From positions 16,607-80,606 of the forward strand of contig JBDRNZ010000012.1 in assembly GCA_043810515.1 (NCBI GenBank): a stretch of 64,000 nt of DNA, in the 5' to 3' direction. The notes beneath the pieces are model-generated. The model was not told the DNA's origin. It worked only from the letters and a program-made list of their open reading frames with translations, and searched no databases. The position numbers were made by a program, and so were the translations under genes. Origin of the DNA: WJKQ01 sp043810515 (lineage in GTDB: Bacteria; Patescibacteriota; Gracilibacteria; UBA1369; LOWO2-01-FULL-3). Shown piece after piece: positions 1 to 7,666 of the stretch (position 1 is its first letter; each line of letters opens with the position of its first letter).

Positions 1-120
1 ATTTCCCAATGTTACTCCATAACCCGTGGGTAGCGGTTCCATTATAAATATCGCATGGTTTTTTCCCAGAGTTTCGGTTTTAATTTTGGGAATTCCTATT
101 TCTTCTTGAATTAAATGCAT
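1..120 (-). CDS. rpoA: RNA polymerase alpha subunit, N-terminal fragment
   Basis: Only the first 40 codons lie in the window; the gene runs off the left edge. The ATG is at 120-118, and the translation starts MHLIQEEIGIPKI and later reads EPLPTGYGVTLGN, the usual beginning of the alpha subunit N-terminal domain that dimerises and nucleates RNA polymerase assembly. It follows rpsD by 33 nt, the normal alpha-operon order (infA, rpmJ, rpsM, rpsK, rpsD, rpoA), so it is probably the last or next-to-last gene of the adk-led transcript. Identification rests on the motif plus synteny; nothing can be said about the C-terminal domain. Confidence 0.93.
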   Translation of the reverse strand, partial: MHLIQEEIGIPKIKTETLGKNHAIFIMEPLPTGYGVTLGN

Positions 121-153
121 TTTTTATTGTTTATGATATATGGAAATGAGGCT

Positions 154-768
154 TTATTTAGAATAAAATTCTGTTATCAGCTGGCTTTCCACAGCTTGTT
201 CTATGTCATCCTTATCCGGAAGCGCCACTACTTCTCCTTTTAGACTTGATAGGTCGCCTTTTATCCATTTTGGTGGCTTGACCTTGTCTTTTTTTGCATT
301 TTCAAACAATTTTGAATCTTTTCTTTTGTTGCGTACCTCAAATATGTCCCCGATTTTTACCTGTATTGATGGAACTTTTGCTTTTTTGTTATTCAGAAGC
401 ATTAGTCCGTGGCTGACCATTTGCCTGGCCTGTGCTCTGGTTGATGCTATTCCAGCTCTGAATATTACGTTGTCCAGTCTCTGTTCAAGCAATTTCATGT
501 ATTTTTCGCCTGTCATTTCGTTGCTTTTTGTCGCTATTTCATAGTATTTCCTCGACTGTCTTTCGCTGATGCCGTACATATTTCTGGCTTTCTGTTTTTC
601 CTGCAACTGCTTGTTGTATTCGGACAGCTGTGTAAAATGCTTTTGTCCATGTTCTCCGGGTTTGTAGCGTTTGCGGTTGTAGGCTTTTGTTTTACTTTCT
701 CCGTTTGTGAAAAGTATCAACCCCAGTCTTCTTGATATTCTTGTTATTGGCCCTCTGTATCGTGACAT
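154..768 (-). CDS. rpsD: 30S ribosomal protein S4
   Basis: S4 (uS4) is a primary 16S rRNA binder that starts 30S assembly and often autoregulates the alpha operon. The protein has 204 residues, normal length. The S4 RNA-binding domain lies at about residues 94-155 with RLDNVIFRAG near 97-106 and the SHGLMLLN segment after it. There are no N-terminal zinc-binding cysteines, so it is the zinc-free form. The start overlaps nothing, and the gene sits 19 nt after rpsK and 33 nt before rpoA in the same direction. Confidence 0.98.
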   Translation of the reverse strand: MSRYRGPITRISRRLGLILFTNGESKTKAYNRKRYKPGEHGQKHFTQLSEYNKQLQEKQKARNMYGISERQSRKYYEIATKSNEMTGEKYMKLLEQRLDNVIFRAGIASTRAQARQMVSHGLMLLNNKKAKVPSIQVKIGDIFEVRNKRKDSKLFENAKKDKVKPPKWIKGDLSSLKGEVVALPDKDDIEQAVESQLITEFYSK

Positions 769-787
769 TGATAATTATTATTATAAA

Positions 788-1195
788 TTATATTCTGCGC
801 TGTTTTCTTTGTCTGCAGCCATTATGCGGGATTGGTGTCAGATCGCTTATTGAGAGAATGTCCAGGCCTGCTGCGACAAGTCCTCTTATGGCCTGTTCAC
901 GTCCCGTGCCTACTCCTTTTACAAATACATGCACGTGTTCAAGTCCGAAAACTTTTGATTTTTCTACCGCGTTTTCCGCTGATATTTGTGCTGCGTAAGG
1001 CGTTGATTTTCTAGCGCCTTTGAAGCCGCTTCCTCCCGCGCTGCTCCAGGCTATCACGTTTCCGTTCGGTTCCGTGAGCGTTACAATAGTGTTATTGTAA
1101 GATGCCTGAATATGCGCGTTTCCAACCGGAACGCTTCTTCTTCGTGCTTTGGTCTTTTTTTTCGCTTTAACTTCGGTTTTTTTCTCCTCTGCCAT
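788..1195 (-). CDS. rpsK: 30S ribosomal protein S11
   Basis: S11 (uS11) forms part of the 30S platform near the mRNA exit site. The 135-residue protein shows the family core (VTLTEPNGNVIAWSSAG, then GFKGARKSTPYAAQ) and the diagnostic C-terminus LTPIPHNGCRQRKQRRI. The first 25 residues are unusually rich in Lys and Arg but this is common in the family. It lies 13 nt after rpsM and 19 nt before rpsD in the alpha operon. Confidence 0.98.
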   Translation of the reverse strand: MAEEKKTEVKAKKKTKARRRSVPVGNAHIQASYNNTIVTLTEPNGNVIAWSSAGGSGFKGARKSTPYAAQISAENAVEKSKVFGLEHVHVFVKGVGTGREQAIRGLVAAGLDILSISDLTPIPHNGCRQRKQRRI

Positions 1196-1208
1196 AAATG
1201 AAAAATTA

Positions 1209-1583
1209 TTATTTGGTTACAATCTTTTTGTTTGCGACTGTCTTTTTCTTTCCTTTTCTTGTTCGTGCATTGTATCTCGTTCTCTGGCCTCTTACCGGCA
1301 AGCCTTTTTTATGTCTGAAACCTCTGTAGGATCCAATTTCCTGCAGGCGTTTTATATCTATCGCTACTTTTCTTCTCAAGTCTCCTTCTGTCGGAACTTT
1401 ATCTATTACCTCTCTCAGAACCGTTACCTCTTTTTCAGATAAGTCCTGGACTTTTTTGTCCATGTCGATATTCACATCTTTAAGAATTTTGCGGCTTAGA
1501 CTTCTTCCTATTCCATGAATTTCGGTCAGCGCAGTTTCTATCCTTTTTTCTTTCGGTAGATTTACTCCGGCTATACGCGCCAT
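1209..1583 (-). CDS. rpsM: 30S ribosomal protein S13
   Basis: S13 (uS13) sits in the 30S head and contacts the P-site tRNA and the large subunit. The 124-residue product begins MARIAGVNLPKEKRIETAL, followed by the helix-two-turn-helix segment IHGIGRSLSRKIL. The C-terminal tail PVRGQRTRYNARTRKG matches the family except for an RY pair where HT is most usual. It is downstream of rpmJ by 23 nt and upstream of rpsK by 13 nt. Confidence 0.98.
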   Translation of the reverse strand: MARIAGVNLPKEKRIETALTEIHGIGRSLSRKILKDVNIDMDKKVQDLSEKEVTVLREVIDKVPTEGDLRRKVAIDIKRLQEIGSYRGFRHKKGLPVRGQRTRYNARTRKGKKKTVANKKIVTK

Positions 1584-1606
1584 TTGATTATGCGATTAAG
1601 ATTTAA

Positions 1607-1720
1607 TTAACCCTGTCTTTGTTTATGTCTTTTGTTTTTACAGATAACCCTGACTACTCCCTTTCGGCGGATAATCTGACACTTTTGGCATATTGTTTTT
1701 ACTGATGCTCGGACTTTCAT
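1607..1720 (-). CDS. rpmJ: 50S ribosomal protein L36
   Basis: A 37-codon gene reads from the ATG at 1720-1718 to the TAA at 1609-1607. It begins MKVRASVKTICQKCQIIRRK and ends with VICKNKRHKQRQG. Cys11, Cys14, Cys27 and the following His form the zinc ribbon of the C-plus type of L36 (bL36), which binds 23S rRNA. It sits 2 nt after infA and 23 nt before rpsM, exactly where rpmJ lies in most bacteria. Confidence 0.95.
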   Translation of the reverse strand: MKVRASVKTICQKCQIIRRKGVVRVICKNKRHKQRQG

Positions 1721-1722
1721 AA

Positions 1723-1953
1723 TTATTTGTGTCTGTAGGTTATTCTTCCTTTTGATAGATCATATGTGCTTAACTGAATTGTCACCTTGTCTCCCGGGAG
1801 GATTTTTATATAATTCATCCTCATTTTTCCCGACAGATGAGCTGTTACCGTTATGTCTTTATAATTCTCGTCATCCAATCTTACTCTGAAAGTGGCATTT
1901 GGCAATGGCTCGATCACTGTTCCTATTACTTCGATGATATCCTCTCTTTCCAT
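1723..1953 (-). CDS. infA: Translation initiation factor IF-1
   Basis: IF-1 occupies the ribosomal A site during initiation and works with IF-2 and IF-3. The 76-residue product is a single OB-fold/S1 domain with EVIGTVIEPLPNATFRVRL and the later AHLSGKMRMNYIKILPGD, ending DLSKGRITYRHK. It is 2 nt before rpmJ and 90 nt after map. The start codon lies at the base of a strong inverted repeat (1952-1996), so its translation may be structurally controlled. Confidence 0.97.
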   Translation of the reverse strand: MEREDIIEVIGTVIEPLPNATFRVRLDDENYKDITVTAHLSGKMRMNYIKILPGDKVTIQLSTYDLSKGRITYRHK

Positions 1954-1996
1954 GTAAAATTACCCTTTTTAAGTGCAAAGCGGTAGGATTTTACAT
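1952..1996 (-). promoter_or_regulatory. Hairpin that would sequester the infA start codon
   Basis: In the transcript a 9-base arm (1996-1988) is perfectly complementary to 1960-1952, and after a two-base bulge a further 4-base pair (1985-1982 with 1964-1961) extends the stem to 13 pairs around a 17-nt loop. The A and U of the infA AUG (1953-1951) are inside the stem. What is seen is the inverted repeat; control of initiation is inferred. Confidence 0.55.
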
Positions 1997-2043
1997 TACT
2001 TATTTGGGTGATGCGATAGAATTTTTGCAAAATTTTTGGGTTT

Positions 2044-2796
2044 TTATACTTTTGTCAGCACTTCCGTGCCATTTCGGGTAATCAATATTGTGTTTTCAAC
2101 CTGAATTGCGTTTGAGCCGTCTACCGTTACGATTGTCCAGCCGTCAGAAAGTGTTTTCATTTCCGATGTTCCAACTGAAAATATAGGTTCTATAGCTAGC
2201 GTCATTCCTTCCCGAAGTACCGGCCCGGGTATGCCTTCCCAGAAATTTGTGACTATGGGATCTTCGTGCAGGTTTTTTCCAACCCCGTGTCCCGTAAGAT
2301 CGCGAATTATGTGGAATCCCGCTTTTTCGACGATTTCCTGTATTTTTTCTCCTATTTTGTTTAAATGCGTGCCTGGTTTTGCCAGATTTATTGCTTCTTC
2401 CAGGGCTATTTCGGCGGTGCGGATGAGTTTTTCTTTTTCCGGCGAAATGGGGCCGATGCCTTTTGCTCTTGCGGCGTCCGTGTACATGTCGTTCATGATT
2501 ACTCCGCAGTCTATCTTGAGCAGATCTCCTTCTTTTAATATTTCGTCTTCTTTTGGAATTCCGTGGACGATTATGTCGTTTATGGACGTGCAGAGGGTTG
2601 CTGGATAGCCTTTATATCCTTTAAATCCCGGTTTTGCGTTTGCGGCCAGTATCAGATTTTCAGCCAGCCGGTCGAGTTCGTATGTTGATACTCCGGCTTT
2701 CGCGTAGGAAAGGACGCTTTCGAGCACTTCGGCGAGAATTTTTCCGCCGCGGCGCATGCTGTTTATTTCATATTCGGTTTTTAGGGGGATTGCCAT
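2044..2796 (-). CDS. map: Methionine aminopeptidase, type I
   Basis: This enzyme removes the initiator methionine from nascent proteins and is a dinuclear metalloprotease. The 250-residue protein has all five metal ligands: Asp96 (KIDCG), Asp107 (MYTDAAR), His170 (LTGHGVG), Glu203 (AIEPIF) and Glu234 (QVENTI); His79 and His177 are also in place. There is no N-terminal extension, so it is the short type Ia form. Its ATG overlaps the adk stop by one base, implying translational coupling, and secY-adk-map-infA is a classic neighbourhood. Confidence 0.97.
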   Translation of the reverse strand: MAIPLKTEYEINSMRRGGKILAEVLESVLSYAKAGVSTYELDRLAENLILAANAKPGFKGYKGYPATLCTSINDIIVHGIPKEDEILKEGDLLKIDCGVIMNDMYTDAARAKGIGPISPEKEKLIRTAEIALEEAINLAKPGTHLNKIGEKIQEIVEKAGFHIIRDLTGHGVGKNLHEDPIVTNFWEGIPGPVLREGMTLAIEPIFSVGTSEMKTLSDGWTIVTVDGSNAIQVENTILITRNGTEVLTKV

Positions 2797-3434
2797 TAGC
2801 TTATTTTCATTATTGGATCGAGTGCGATAACCGCTAGTTTTGCAACTTCTTCAATTGATGGTTCGCCGTCTATTTTTACCAGTTTGTTTGCGAAAAGTTC
2901 CATTGCAGGGACTGTTTCATTTCTAAATGCATCAATGCGTGTTTTTATGGCTTCCACGTTATCATCGGCTCGTGTTATCAGCTCGCCTCCACATTTTTCG
3001 CATGTGTCTTTTTCATATGCTGCCGGGTAGACGGTTTTGCATTTTCCGCAAAGTCTTCTTGTTGTGAGTCTGCGGAGTGCTGTTTCTTCTTTTATTTCAA
3101 TAAGAACGGCTGTGTATGTGCGGTTGTGTTTGTCGAGAAGGGTTTTTAGCGTTTCTGCCTGATCAACGCTTCTTGGAATTCCGTCAAAGAGAATAGATGA
3201 ATTTTCCGGAAGATGATTCATGAAATCCTCAACCATATCCATTACAACTTCATTAGGTACAAGATGTCCGGCCTCAATGATTGATTTTATTTTTTTCCCA
3301 AGTTCCGAATCCTCCTGCGCCAGTTTTCTAAGCTGTCCTCCGGTTTCGAAAACTTTTAGATTGTATTTTTCGGCAACGGCAAGCCCGATAGTGCCTTTGC
3401 CCGCCCCCTGCATTCCAAAAAAAATCAGATCCAT
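2796..3434 (-). CDS. adk: Adenylate kinase, zinc-binding form
   Basis: Adenylate kinase interconverts ATP plus AMP with two ADP in the cytoplasm. The 212-residue protein has the P-loop GMQGAGKGT at 7-15, the FDGIPRSVDQAE segment at 83-94 and a LID domain with four zinc ligands (Cys129, Cys132, Cys145, Cys148), normally a structural zinc site. It heads the adk-map-infA-rpmJ-rpsM-rpsK-rpsD-rpoA unit and has its own promoter at 3468-3496, because an orphan gene separates it from secY. Confidence 0.97.
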   Translation of the reverse strand: MDLIFFGMQGAGKGTIGLAVAEKYNLKVFETGGQLRKLAQEDSELGKKIKSIIEAGHLVPNEVVMDMVEDFMNHLPENSSILFDGIPRSVDQAETLKTLLDKHNRTYTAVLIEIKEETALRRLTTRRLCGKCKTVYPAAYEKDTCEKCGGELITRADDNVEAIKTRIDAFRNETVPAMELFANKLVKIDGEPSIEEVAKLAVIALDPIMKIS

Positions 3435-3467
3435 GGTAGAGATATTTAAATGGTATACACGAAAGTG

Positions 3468-3496
3468 ATTCTAGAGGCTTGTAGAGGGGATTGCAA
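3468..3496 (-). promoter_or_regulatory. Sigma70-type promoter before adk
   Basis: On the minus strand TTGCAA (3496-3491) is followed after 17 nt by TAGAAT (3473-3468), a strong match to -35/-10. Transcription would start near 3461, leaving about 27 nt of leader before the adk ATG at 3434. It would let the adk-to-rpoA genes be expressed apart from the spc operon. Confidence 0.65.
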
Positions 3497-3508
3497 GGGG
3501 GGAATTAT

Positions 3509-3895
3509 CTATTCGCAGCATTCCTTTTCCGCTAGTGCTGAAAGTATGTTGTTGGTTGTTTCTCTTATTATGCCACTTATAGGTTTTTTTCTAGGTTCTC
3601 TTTGAATTGTATTACTGGTTACATAGCCGTTATCAAATGCGATTATACCTATATGTTTTAGCAGATAGTATCTAAAATTTTTCCCGATAATAAAATCTAG
3701 CGTAAGCAGGCAATCTCTAATGTCCTCTTTTCTTTGAATTCCTGTTTCTATAACACTCAGGATTCTCAGAATTATATTTCTAACTTCTGAGGCATTGTCT
3801 GGCGTAAGGTCGTCTATTATTTTGTTTAACCATTGTGGCTGTGTCCTGTTACATTGCTCATGTGGCGTTAGGCGTTCTGCTGCGCTTGTTTTCAT
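3509..3895 (-). CDS. Orphan protein between secY and adk
   Basis: I do not recognise this 128-residue protein. The open frame extends to a TTG at 3952, but that codon lies inside the -35 box of a promoter, so I place the start at the ATG 3895-3893 (MKTSAAERLTPHEQ). It looks soluble and alpha-helical: an amphipathic middle part with NIILRILSVIETGIQRKED and LLTLDFIIGKNFRYYLLKH, then a basic segment REPRKKP and a C-terminal ECCE. There is no signal peptide or obvious catalytic motif. It interrupts the nearly universal secY-adk pair and has its own promoter, which suggests a late insertion. Function unknown. Confidence 0.6.
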   Translation of the reverse strand: MKTSAAERLTPHEQCNRTQPQWLNKIIDDLTPDNASEVRNIILRILSVIETGIQRKEDIRDCLLTLDFIIGKNFRYYLLKHIGIIAFDNGYVTSNTIQREPRKKPISGIIRETTNNILSALAEKECCE

Positions 3896-3923
3896 ATAAT
3901 TAATATTACGAAAAAAGGCGCTT

Positions 3924-3952
3924 AAATTAACATAAGGCTTAAGCTTTGTCAA
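3924..3952 (-). promoter_or_regulatory. Sigma70-type promoter for the secY-adk orphan
   Basis: TTGACA (3952-3947), a 17-nt spacer, then TAATTT (3929-3924) on the minus strand. It begins just past the secY stop and predicts a start near 3917, about 20 nt upstream of the ATG at 3895. It rules out the TTG at 3952 as a translation start on this transcript. Confidence 0.6.
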
Positions 3953-3964
3953 CCTCCGTAGGTT

Positions 3965-5263
3965 TTAGTAGAACTTCTTGTAGTCGTGCATCACGAGGCT
4001 GCTGTTGACCTGACGGATAAGTTCGAGCACGACGCCGACTATGATGATTATTCCGGCTCCGGAGATAAGTAGGGGAATAGAGCCTACTCCGGTTGTGCGG
4101 AAGGCAAATTGTATGAGTATCGGCAGTATCGCTATTATTCCCAGGAAAGTTGCGCCAAATAAAGTAAGGCGGTTTGATACGTGCCCGAGATATTCGGAAG
4201 TCTGTGTTCCGGGCCTGATTCCGGGGATGTAGCCGCCTCTTTTTTGAATGTTTTCGGCAACCTGTTCAGGGTTGAATGTGATTGAAACGTAGAAAAAAGT
4301 GAATGCGACCACAAGGATAAAATATGTTATCAGGTACGTTATTGTGTTTGGCTGAAACATAGTTGTCATTCTTTCACCGAGACTTTGAAGCCATCCAGAT
4401 TGCGCGCTTGTGAAAAATTGTCCAAGAATTCCCGGAAAACTTATCAAAGCTACGGCGAAGATGATCGGGATCATTCCCGCCTGGTTTATCCTGATCGGTA
4501 AAAACGTCTGGTTGCTCCCTGCCTTTATGCCTCTGCCCGCATATGTTATCGGAACTCTTCTTTGCGCTTCATTGACCAGTATCACGATTGTTATAAGTAT
4601 AATTGTGAGCAGAACGATTGCTATGAACGGGATGAGTTTGCTTTCATCGCCTTGTGCCAGAAATAGTCCCTGTCCCACCATTTGTGGAATTTGTGAGATT
4701 ATGCTGGCGAAGATTATCATGGAAATTCCGTTTCCTATTCCTTTCTCGGTTATCTGTTCGCCGAGCCAGACCAGGAGGATTGTTCCCGCTGATATCGTAA
4801 GCATTATTGGGAGTACGACGCCTGGATTTGTTATGTCGCTTATAATTGGCACTGTCGCCTGAGAATTCAGCAAAACGATCATTCCATATGACTGCAGAAA
4901 TGCCAGTGGCATAGTGAGCCATCTTGTGTATGAATTTATTTTTCTTCTTCCGCTTTCTCCTTCTTTTGAGAGATTTTCAAGTTTTGGAATAATTACCGTT
5001 AAAAGCTGTATTATGATTGAAGCGTTGATGTATGGGGAAATTCCCATCAAGACTATTGAAAAATTTTCCGTGTTTCCTCCGGTAAGCAGGCTGAACATCT
5101 CAAGCAGCTGATTTCTAGATGATAGTGCCTGCAGAGCTTCTGTATTTGCTCCCGGTACGGTTATATGCGCGATAAATCTGTAAAGAACGAGTATTCCCAG
5201 CGTGAAGAGAATTCTTTTTCTAAGATCTTTTGAATTCCAGATTTGTGTCAGGTAATTTGCCAT
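3965..5263 (-). CDS. secY: Protein translocase subunit SecY
   Basis: SecY is the channel of the Sec translocon in the inner membrane. The 432-residue protein begins with a short cytoplasmic helix (LTQIWNSKDLRKRILFTL) and then shows ten hydrophobic segments. The family signature GISPYINASIIIQLLTVIIP is at the second membrane segment, and EGESGRRKINSYTRW follows. The cytoplasmic loop with GGYIPGIRPGTQTSEYL, which contacts the ribosome and SecA, is intact. Its ATG shares a base with the rplO stop (TAATG), giving translational coupling in the spc operon. Confidence 0.98.
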   Translation of the reverse strand: MANYLTQIWNSKDLRKRILFTLGILVLYRFIAHITVPGANTEALQALSSRNQLLEMFSLLTGGNTENFSIVLMGISPYINASIIIQLLTVIIPKLENLSKEGESGRRKINSYTRWLTMPLAFLQSYGMIVLLNSQATVPIISDITNPGVVLPIMLTISAGTILLVWLGEQITEKGIGNGISMIIFASIISQIPQMVGQGLFLAQGDESKLIPFIAIVLLTIILITIVILVNEAQRRVPITYAGRGIKAGSNQTFLPIRINQAGMIPIIFAVALISFPGILGQFFTSAQSGWLQSLGERMTTMFQPNTITYLITYFILVVAFTFFYVSITFNPEQVAENIQKRGGYIPGIRPGTQTSEYLGHVSNRLTLFGATFLGIIAILPILIQFAFRTTGVGSIPLLISGAGIIIIVGVVLELIRQVNSSLVMHDYKKFY

Positions 5264-5721
5264 TATTTCTTGTCTTTATTTGTTAGTTCGACTGTTCCTT
5301 TTTGGGCCTCAACTTTTACTATTGCTTCTTTTGAGGCTTTATCAATTTTTATTGTGAGTTTTTTTTCAAGATTACCTTTTCCTGCCAAAAGTTTTATCGG
5401 TGTGCGGGGTTTTGAAATAAGGTTTTTTTCGAGAAGCTCTTTGCGCCCGATTTCCGCATTGTCATCGAAAATATTGAGCTGGCCGATGTTTACGACCTGA
5501 TATTCAATATGGTTTGGATTTTTAAATCCTTTTAGTTTTGGCATTTTTCTGAGGAAAGGAGTTTGTCCGCCTTCAAATCCGGGTTTTATGTTTCCTCCGG
5601 TGCGGGCCGTCTGGCCTTTTCCTCCCCGGCAACTGTAGGTTCCGCGTTTTGATCCGTTTCCGCGGCCGACTCTTTTTCGGCGTTTACGGCCTGCGGTACT
5701 TCTTAATTCAAGTAATGACAT
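5263..5721 (-). CDS. rplO: 50S ribosomal protein L15
   Basis: L15 (uL15) is a late 50S assembly protein. The 152-residue product has the Gly/Arg-rich N-terminus (RKRVGRGNGSKRGTYSCRGG) and the PGFEGGQTPFLRKMPKLKGF segment. It directly follows rpsE with only 3 nt between, so no rpmD (L30) gene lies between them, unlike most non-CPR bacteria. Its stop overlaps the secY start. Confidence 0.98.
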   Translation of the reverse strand: MSLLELRSTAGRKRRKRVGRGNGSKRGTYSCRGGKGQTARTGGNIKPGFEGGQTPFLRKMPKLKGFKNPNHIEYQVVNIGQLNIFDDNAEIGRKELLEKNLISKPRTPIKLLAGKGNLEKKLTIKIDKASKEAIVKVEAQKGTVELTNKDKK

Positions 5722-5724
5722 GAT

Positions 5725-6303
5725 TTATAATTGTTTAGTTTTTTTTGCGGGGGTTTCCGGTGCGGGTGCGGTAGCGGCGACTGGTTTTTGCTGTGTCGCT
5801 TCCAGTTTTCTTCTGCTCATTCGTGGAGTGACACGAAGCTGTTTTAATGCTTCGTATGTAGCTTTTGTGTTATTTACCTTGTTTGTTGTTCCAAATGATT
5901 TGCTGAGTATGTCTTTTACGCCTGCGAGTTCCAGAACTTTACGTACAGTGCCTCCGGCTATTATTCCAGTACCTGGCGCAGCTGGCATTAAAAGGATATC
6001 GGATGCTTTTAGTTTAATTCTAATGTCGTGAGGAATAGTTGAGCCATCAAGCGGTATCGAAATCAGTCCTTTTTTGGCTTTTGCTATTGCTTTTTGAATT
6101 GCGCCTGTTACTTCGTTTGATTTTCCTATTCCTATTCCTATTTTTCCTTTTCGGTTTCCTATTGCGACCGTTGCGCGGAATCTGAGTCTGCGTCCTCCTT
6201 TTACGACTTTTGTCACTCGATCTATTTCTATTACCTGTTCATCAAACTCTTTTGGTTCTCTTTTTTGAAATCTGGACGAGTTGTGTGGCTTTGGCATTGG
6301 CAT
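5725..6303 (-). CDS. rpsE: 30S ribosomal protein S5
   Basis: S5 (uS5) lies at the mRNA entry and decoding region and affects accuracy. The frame can be read from 6336, but that would overlap rplR by 23 nt; I prefer the ATG at 6303 (MPMPKPHNSSRFQ), giving 192 residues. The double-stranded RNA-binding-like domain (VIEIDRVTKVVKGGRRLRFR) and the C-terminal domain (APGTGIIAGGTVRKVLELAG) are present. A Thr/Pro/Ala/Lys tail of about 25 residues closes the protein. Confidence 0.95.
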   Translation of the reverse strand: MPMPKPHNSSRFQKREPKEFDEQVIEIDRVTKVVKGGRRLRFRATVAIGNRKGKIGIGIGKSNEVTGAIQKAIAKAKKGLISIPLDGSTIPHDIRIKLKASDILLMPAAPGTGIIAGGTVRKVLELAGVKDILSKSFGTTNKVNNTKATYEALKQLRVTPRMSRRKLEATQQKPVAATAPAPETPAKKTKQL

Positions 6304-6313
6304 AAGTTGTTTT

Positions 6314-6661
6314 TTAGAATTGTAGGCCTCCTTCACGCGCGCCTTCGGCGATAGCTTTTGTGCGGCCGTGATATTTATATCCGTTTCTGTCGAATACGAT
6401 TTTACTTATTTGTTTTTCCTGGGCTTTTTTCGCTATTTCCAGACCGATTTCATGGGCGCGGTCTGTTTTGCTGCCTTTTTCCTTGTTTTTTAAATCCGAA
6501 CTTGAAGCCAGGACTTTTCCCGATTTATCATCTACCAGCTGTGCGTATGTGTACAGCAGGCTTTTGAATACAACAAGTCTTGGTACTGTTTCCGTTCCAA
6601 GAACTTTGCTTCTTACTCTTAGGTGTCTTTTTTTTCTTTGAATTTCTTTGTTTATCGGCAT
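6314..6661 (-). CDS. rplR: 50S ribosomal protein L18
   Basis: L18 (uL18) binds 5S rRNA together with L5. The 115-residue protein has the basic N-terminus KEIQRKKRHLRVRSK and the family core PRLVVFKSLLYTYAQLVDD, then FDRNGYKYHGRTKAIAEGAR near the end. It lies between rplF (22 nt) and rpsE in the usual spc order. Confidence 0.97.
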   Translation of the reverse strand: MPINKEIQRKKRHLRVRSKVLGTETVPRLVVFKSLLYTYAQLVDDKSGKVLASSSDLKNKEKGSKTDRAHEIGLEIAKKAQEKQISKIVFDRNGYKYHGRTKAIAEGAREGGLQF

Positions 6662-6683
6662 TTTTAAATTTTAGATTATTATT

Positions 6684-7247
6684 TTAGCTTCCGGAGCCGC
6701 CTGTTGCTGCCGCGGTTTTTCCTGATTTGCGAACTATCTGTTCGTCGATATATTTTATTCCTTTTCCTTTGTATGGTTCCGGTTTTCTGTACGATCTGAC
6801 TTTTGCTGCGGCTTCGCCGACTGTTTGTTTGTCTATTCCTTTCACTGTGATTATATTTTTCTTCTCTTTGTCCATTTCAAATTCTATGCCCTGATCTGCT
6901 GTGTATTCAATCGGATGCGAATAGCCGAGGTTTAAAGTTATCTTGTTTTTGTTTACCTGGGCTCTGTATCCGACTCCGACTATTTCCAGTTTTTTCTCGA
7001 ATCCTTTTGTCGTGCCCTCGACCATGTTCGCTATTATGCTTCTCGTAAGGCCGTGCAGGGATTTCGATTCCTTAAGGTCGTCCGGTCTTGTCGTTATAAT
7101 TTCGTTGTCTTTTACCTCTATTTTTATTCTTGGATCAAATGTTTTTTTAAGCTCTCCTTTTGAGCCCTTTATCGTTATAGTGGACTCTTTTATTTCAACA
7201 GTGACTCCTGATGGTATCTTTACTGATTGTTTTCCTATTCGTGACAT
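6684..7247 (-). CDS. rplF: 50S ribosomal protein L6
   Basis: L6 (uL6) sits near the factor-binding site of the 50S subunit. The frame is open to 7289, inside rpsH, but the conserved N-terminus MSRIGKQSVKIPSGVTVEI starts at the ATG 7247, so I use that start (187 residues). Two L6 repeats are visible; the second carries GYSHPIEYTADQGIEF and the conserved block PEPYKGKGIKYIDEQIVRKS. The last ten residues are a Gly/Ala/Ser/Thr tail. Confidence 0.97.
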   Translation of the reverse strand: MSRIGKQSVKIPSGVTVEIKESTITIKGSKGELKKTFDPRIKIEVKDNEIITTRPDDLKESKSLHGLTRSIIANMVEGTTKGFEKKLEIVGVGYRAQVNKNKITLNLGYSHPIEYTADQGIEFEMDKEKKNIITVKGIDKQTVGEAAAKVRSYRKPEPYKGKGIKYIDEQIVRKSGKTAAATGGSGS

Positions 7248-7257
7248 TTTTTGAATG

Positions 7258-7644
7258 TTAGTATATTTCGCATATAAGTTCTCCTCCAAGATTTTGTTTT
7301 TTTGCTTCCAGGTTTGTCATTACGCCTTTTGATGTTGATATTATTGATATTCCCAGACCGCTTTTTATAGATTTGATTTCGTGGCCTTTGATATATATTC
7401 TCTGGCCGGGTGAGCTGATTCTTTTGAGTGTTATCTTCGAATTGTCTTCTTTCAATGTTATTTCAAGAGTCTTGAAACCGCTTTTTTCTTCGTTTACCTC
7501 ATACTGTTCGACAAATCCTTTCTCTTTCATTGCTTTTATTATATTTTCCTTAAGTTTTGAATAAGGAATATTTGTCTTCTGGTGATGAGCTCTTGAAGCA
7601 TTTCTGATTCTTGTCAGCAAATCTGCTATTGGATCTGTATTCAT
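7258..7644 (-). CDS. rpsH: 30S ribosomal protein S8
   Basis: S8 (uS8) binds helix 21 of 16S rRNA and represses the spc operon in model bacteria. The 128-residue product begins MNTDPIADLLTRIRNASRAH and ends with the conserved GLGISIISTSKGVMTNLEA and GGELICEIY. Position between rpsN and rplF is standard. Confidence 0.98.
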   Translation of the reverse strand: MNTDPIADLLTRIRNASRAHHQKTNIPYSKLKENIIKAMKEKGFVEQYEVNEEKSGFKTLEITLKEDNSKITLKRISSPGQRIYIKGHEIKSIKSGLGISIISTSKGVMTNLEAKKQNLGGELICEIY

Positions 7645-7666
7645 GATTGGTTTAATTGATTAAATT

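Noticed and set aside
203..544. Plus-strand open frame opposite rpsD, and the many similar frames opposite ribosomal genes, tuf, fusA, rpoB, rpoC and dnaK
   Set aside because: They have no ribosome-binding site or promoter, their composition follows the complement of the coding strand, and strong family matches exist on the other strand.
7248..7289. Longer start of rplF inside rpsH
   Set aside because: The conserved L6 N-terminus MSRIGKQSVKIPSG begins at 7247; the upstream residues overlap rpsH.
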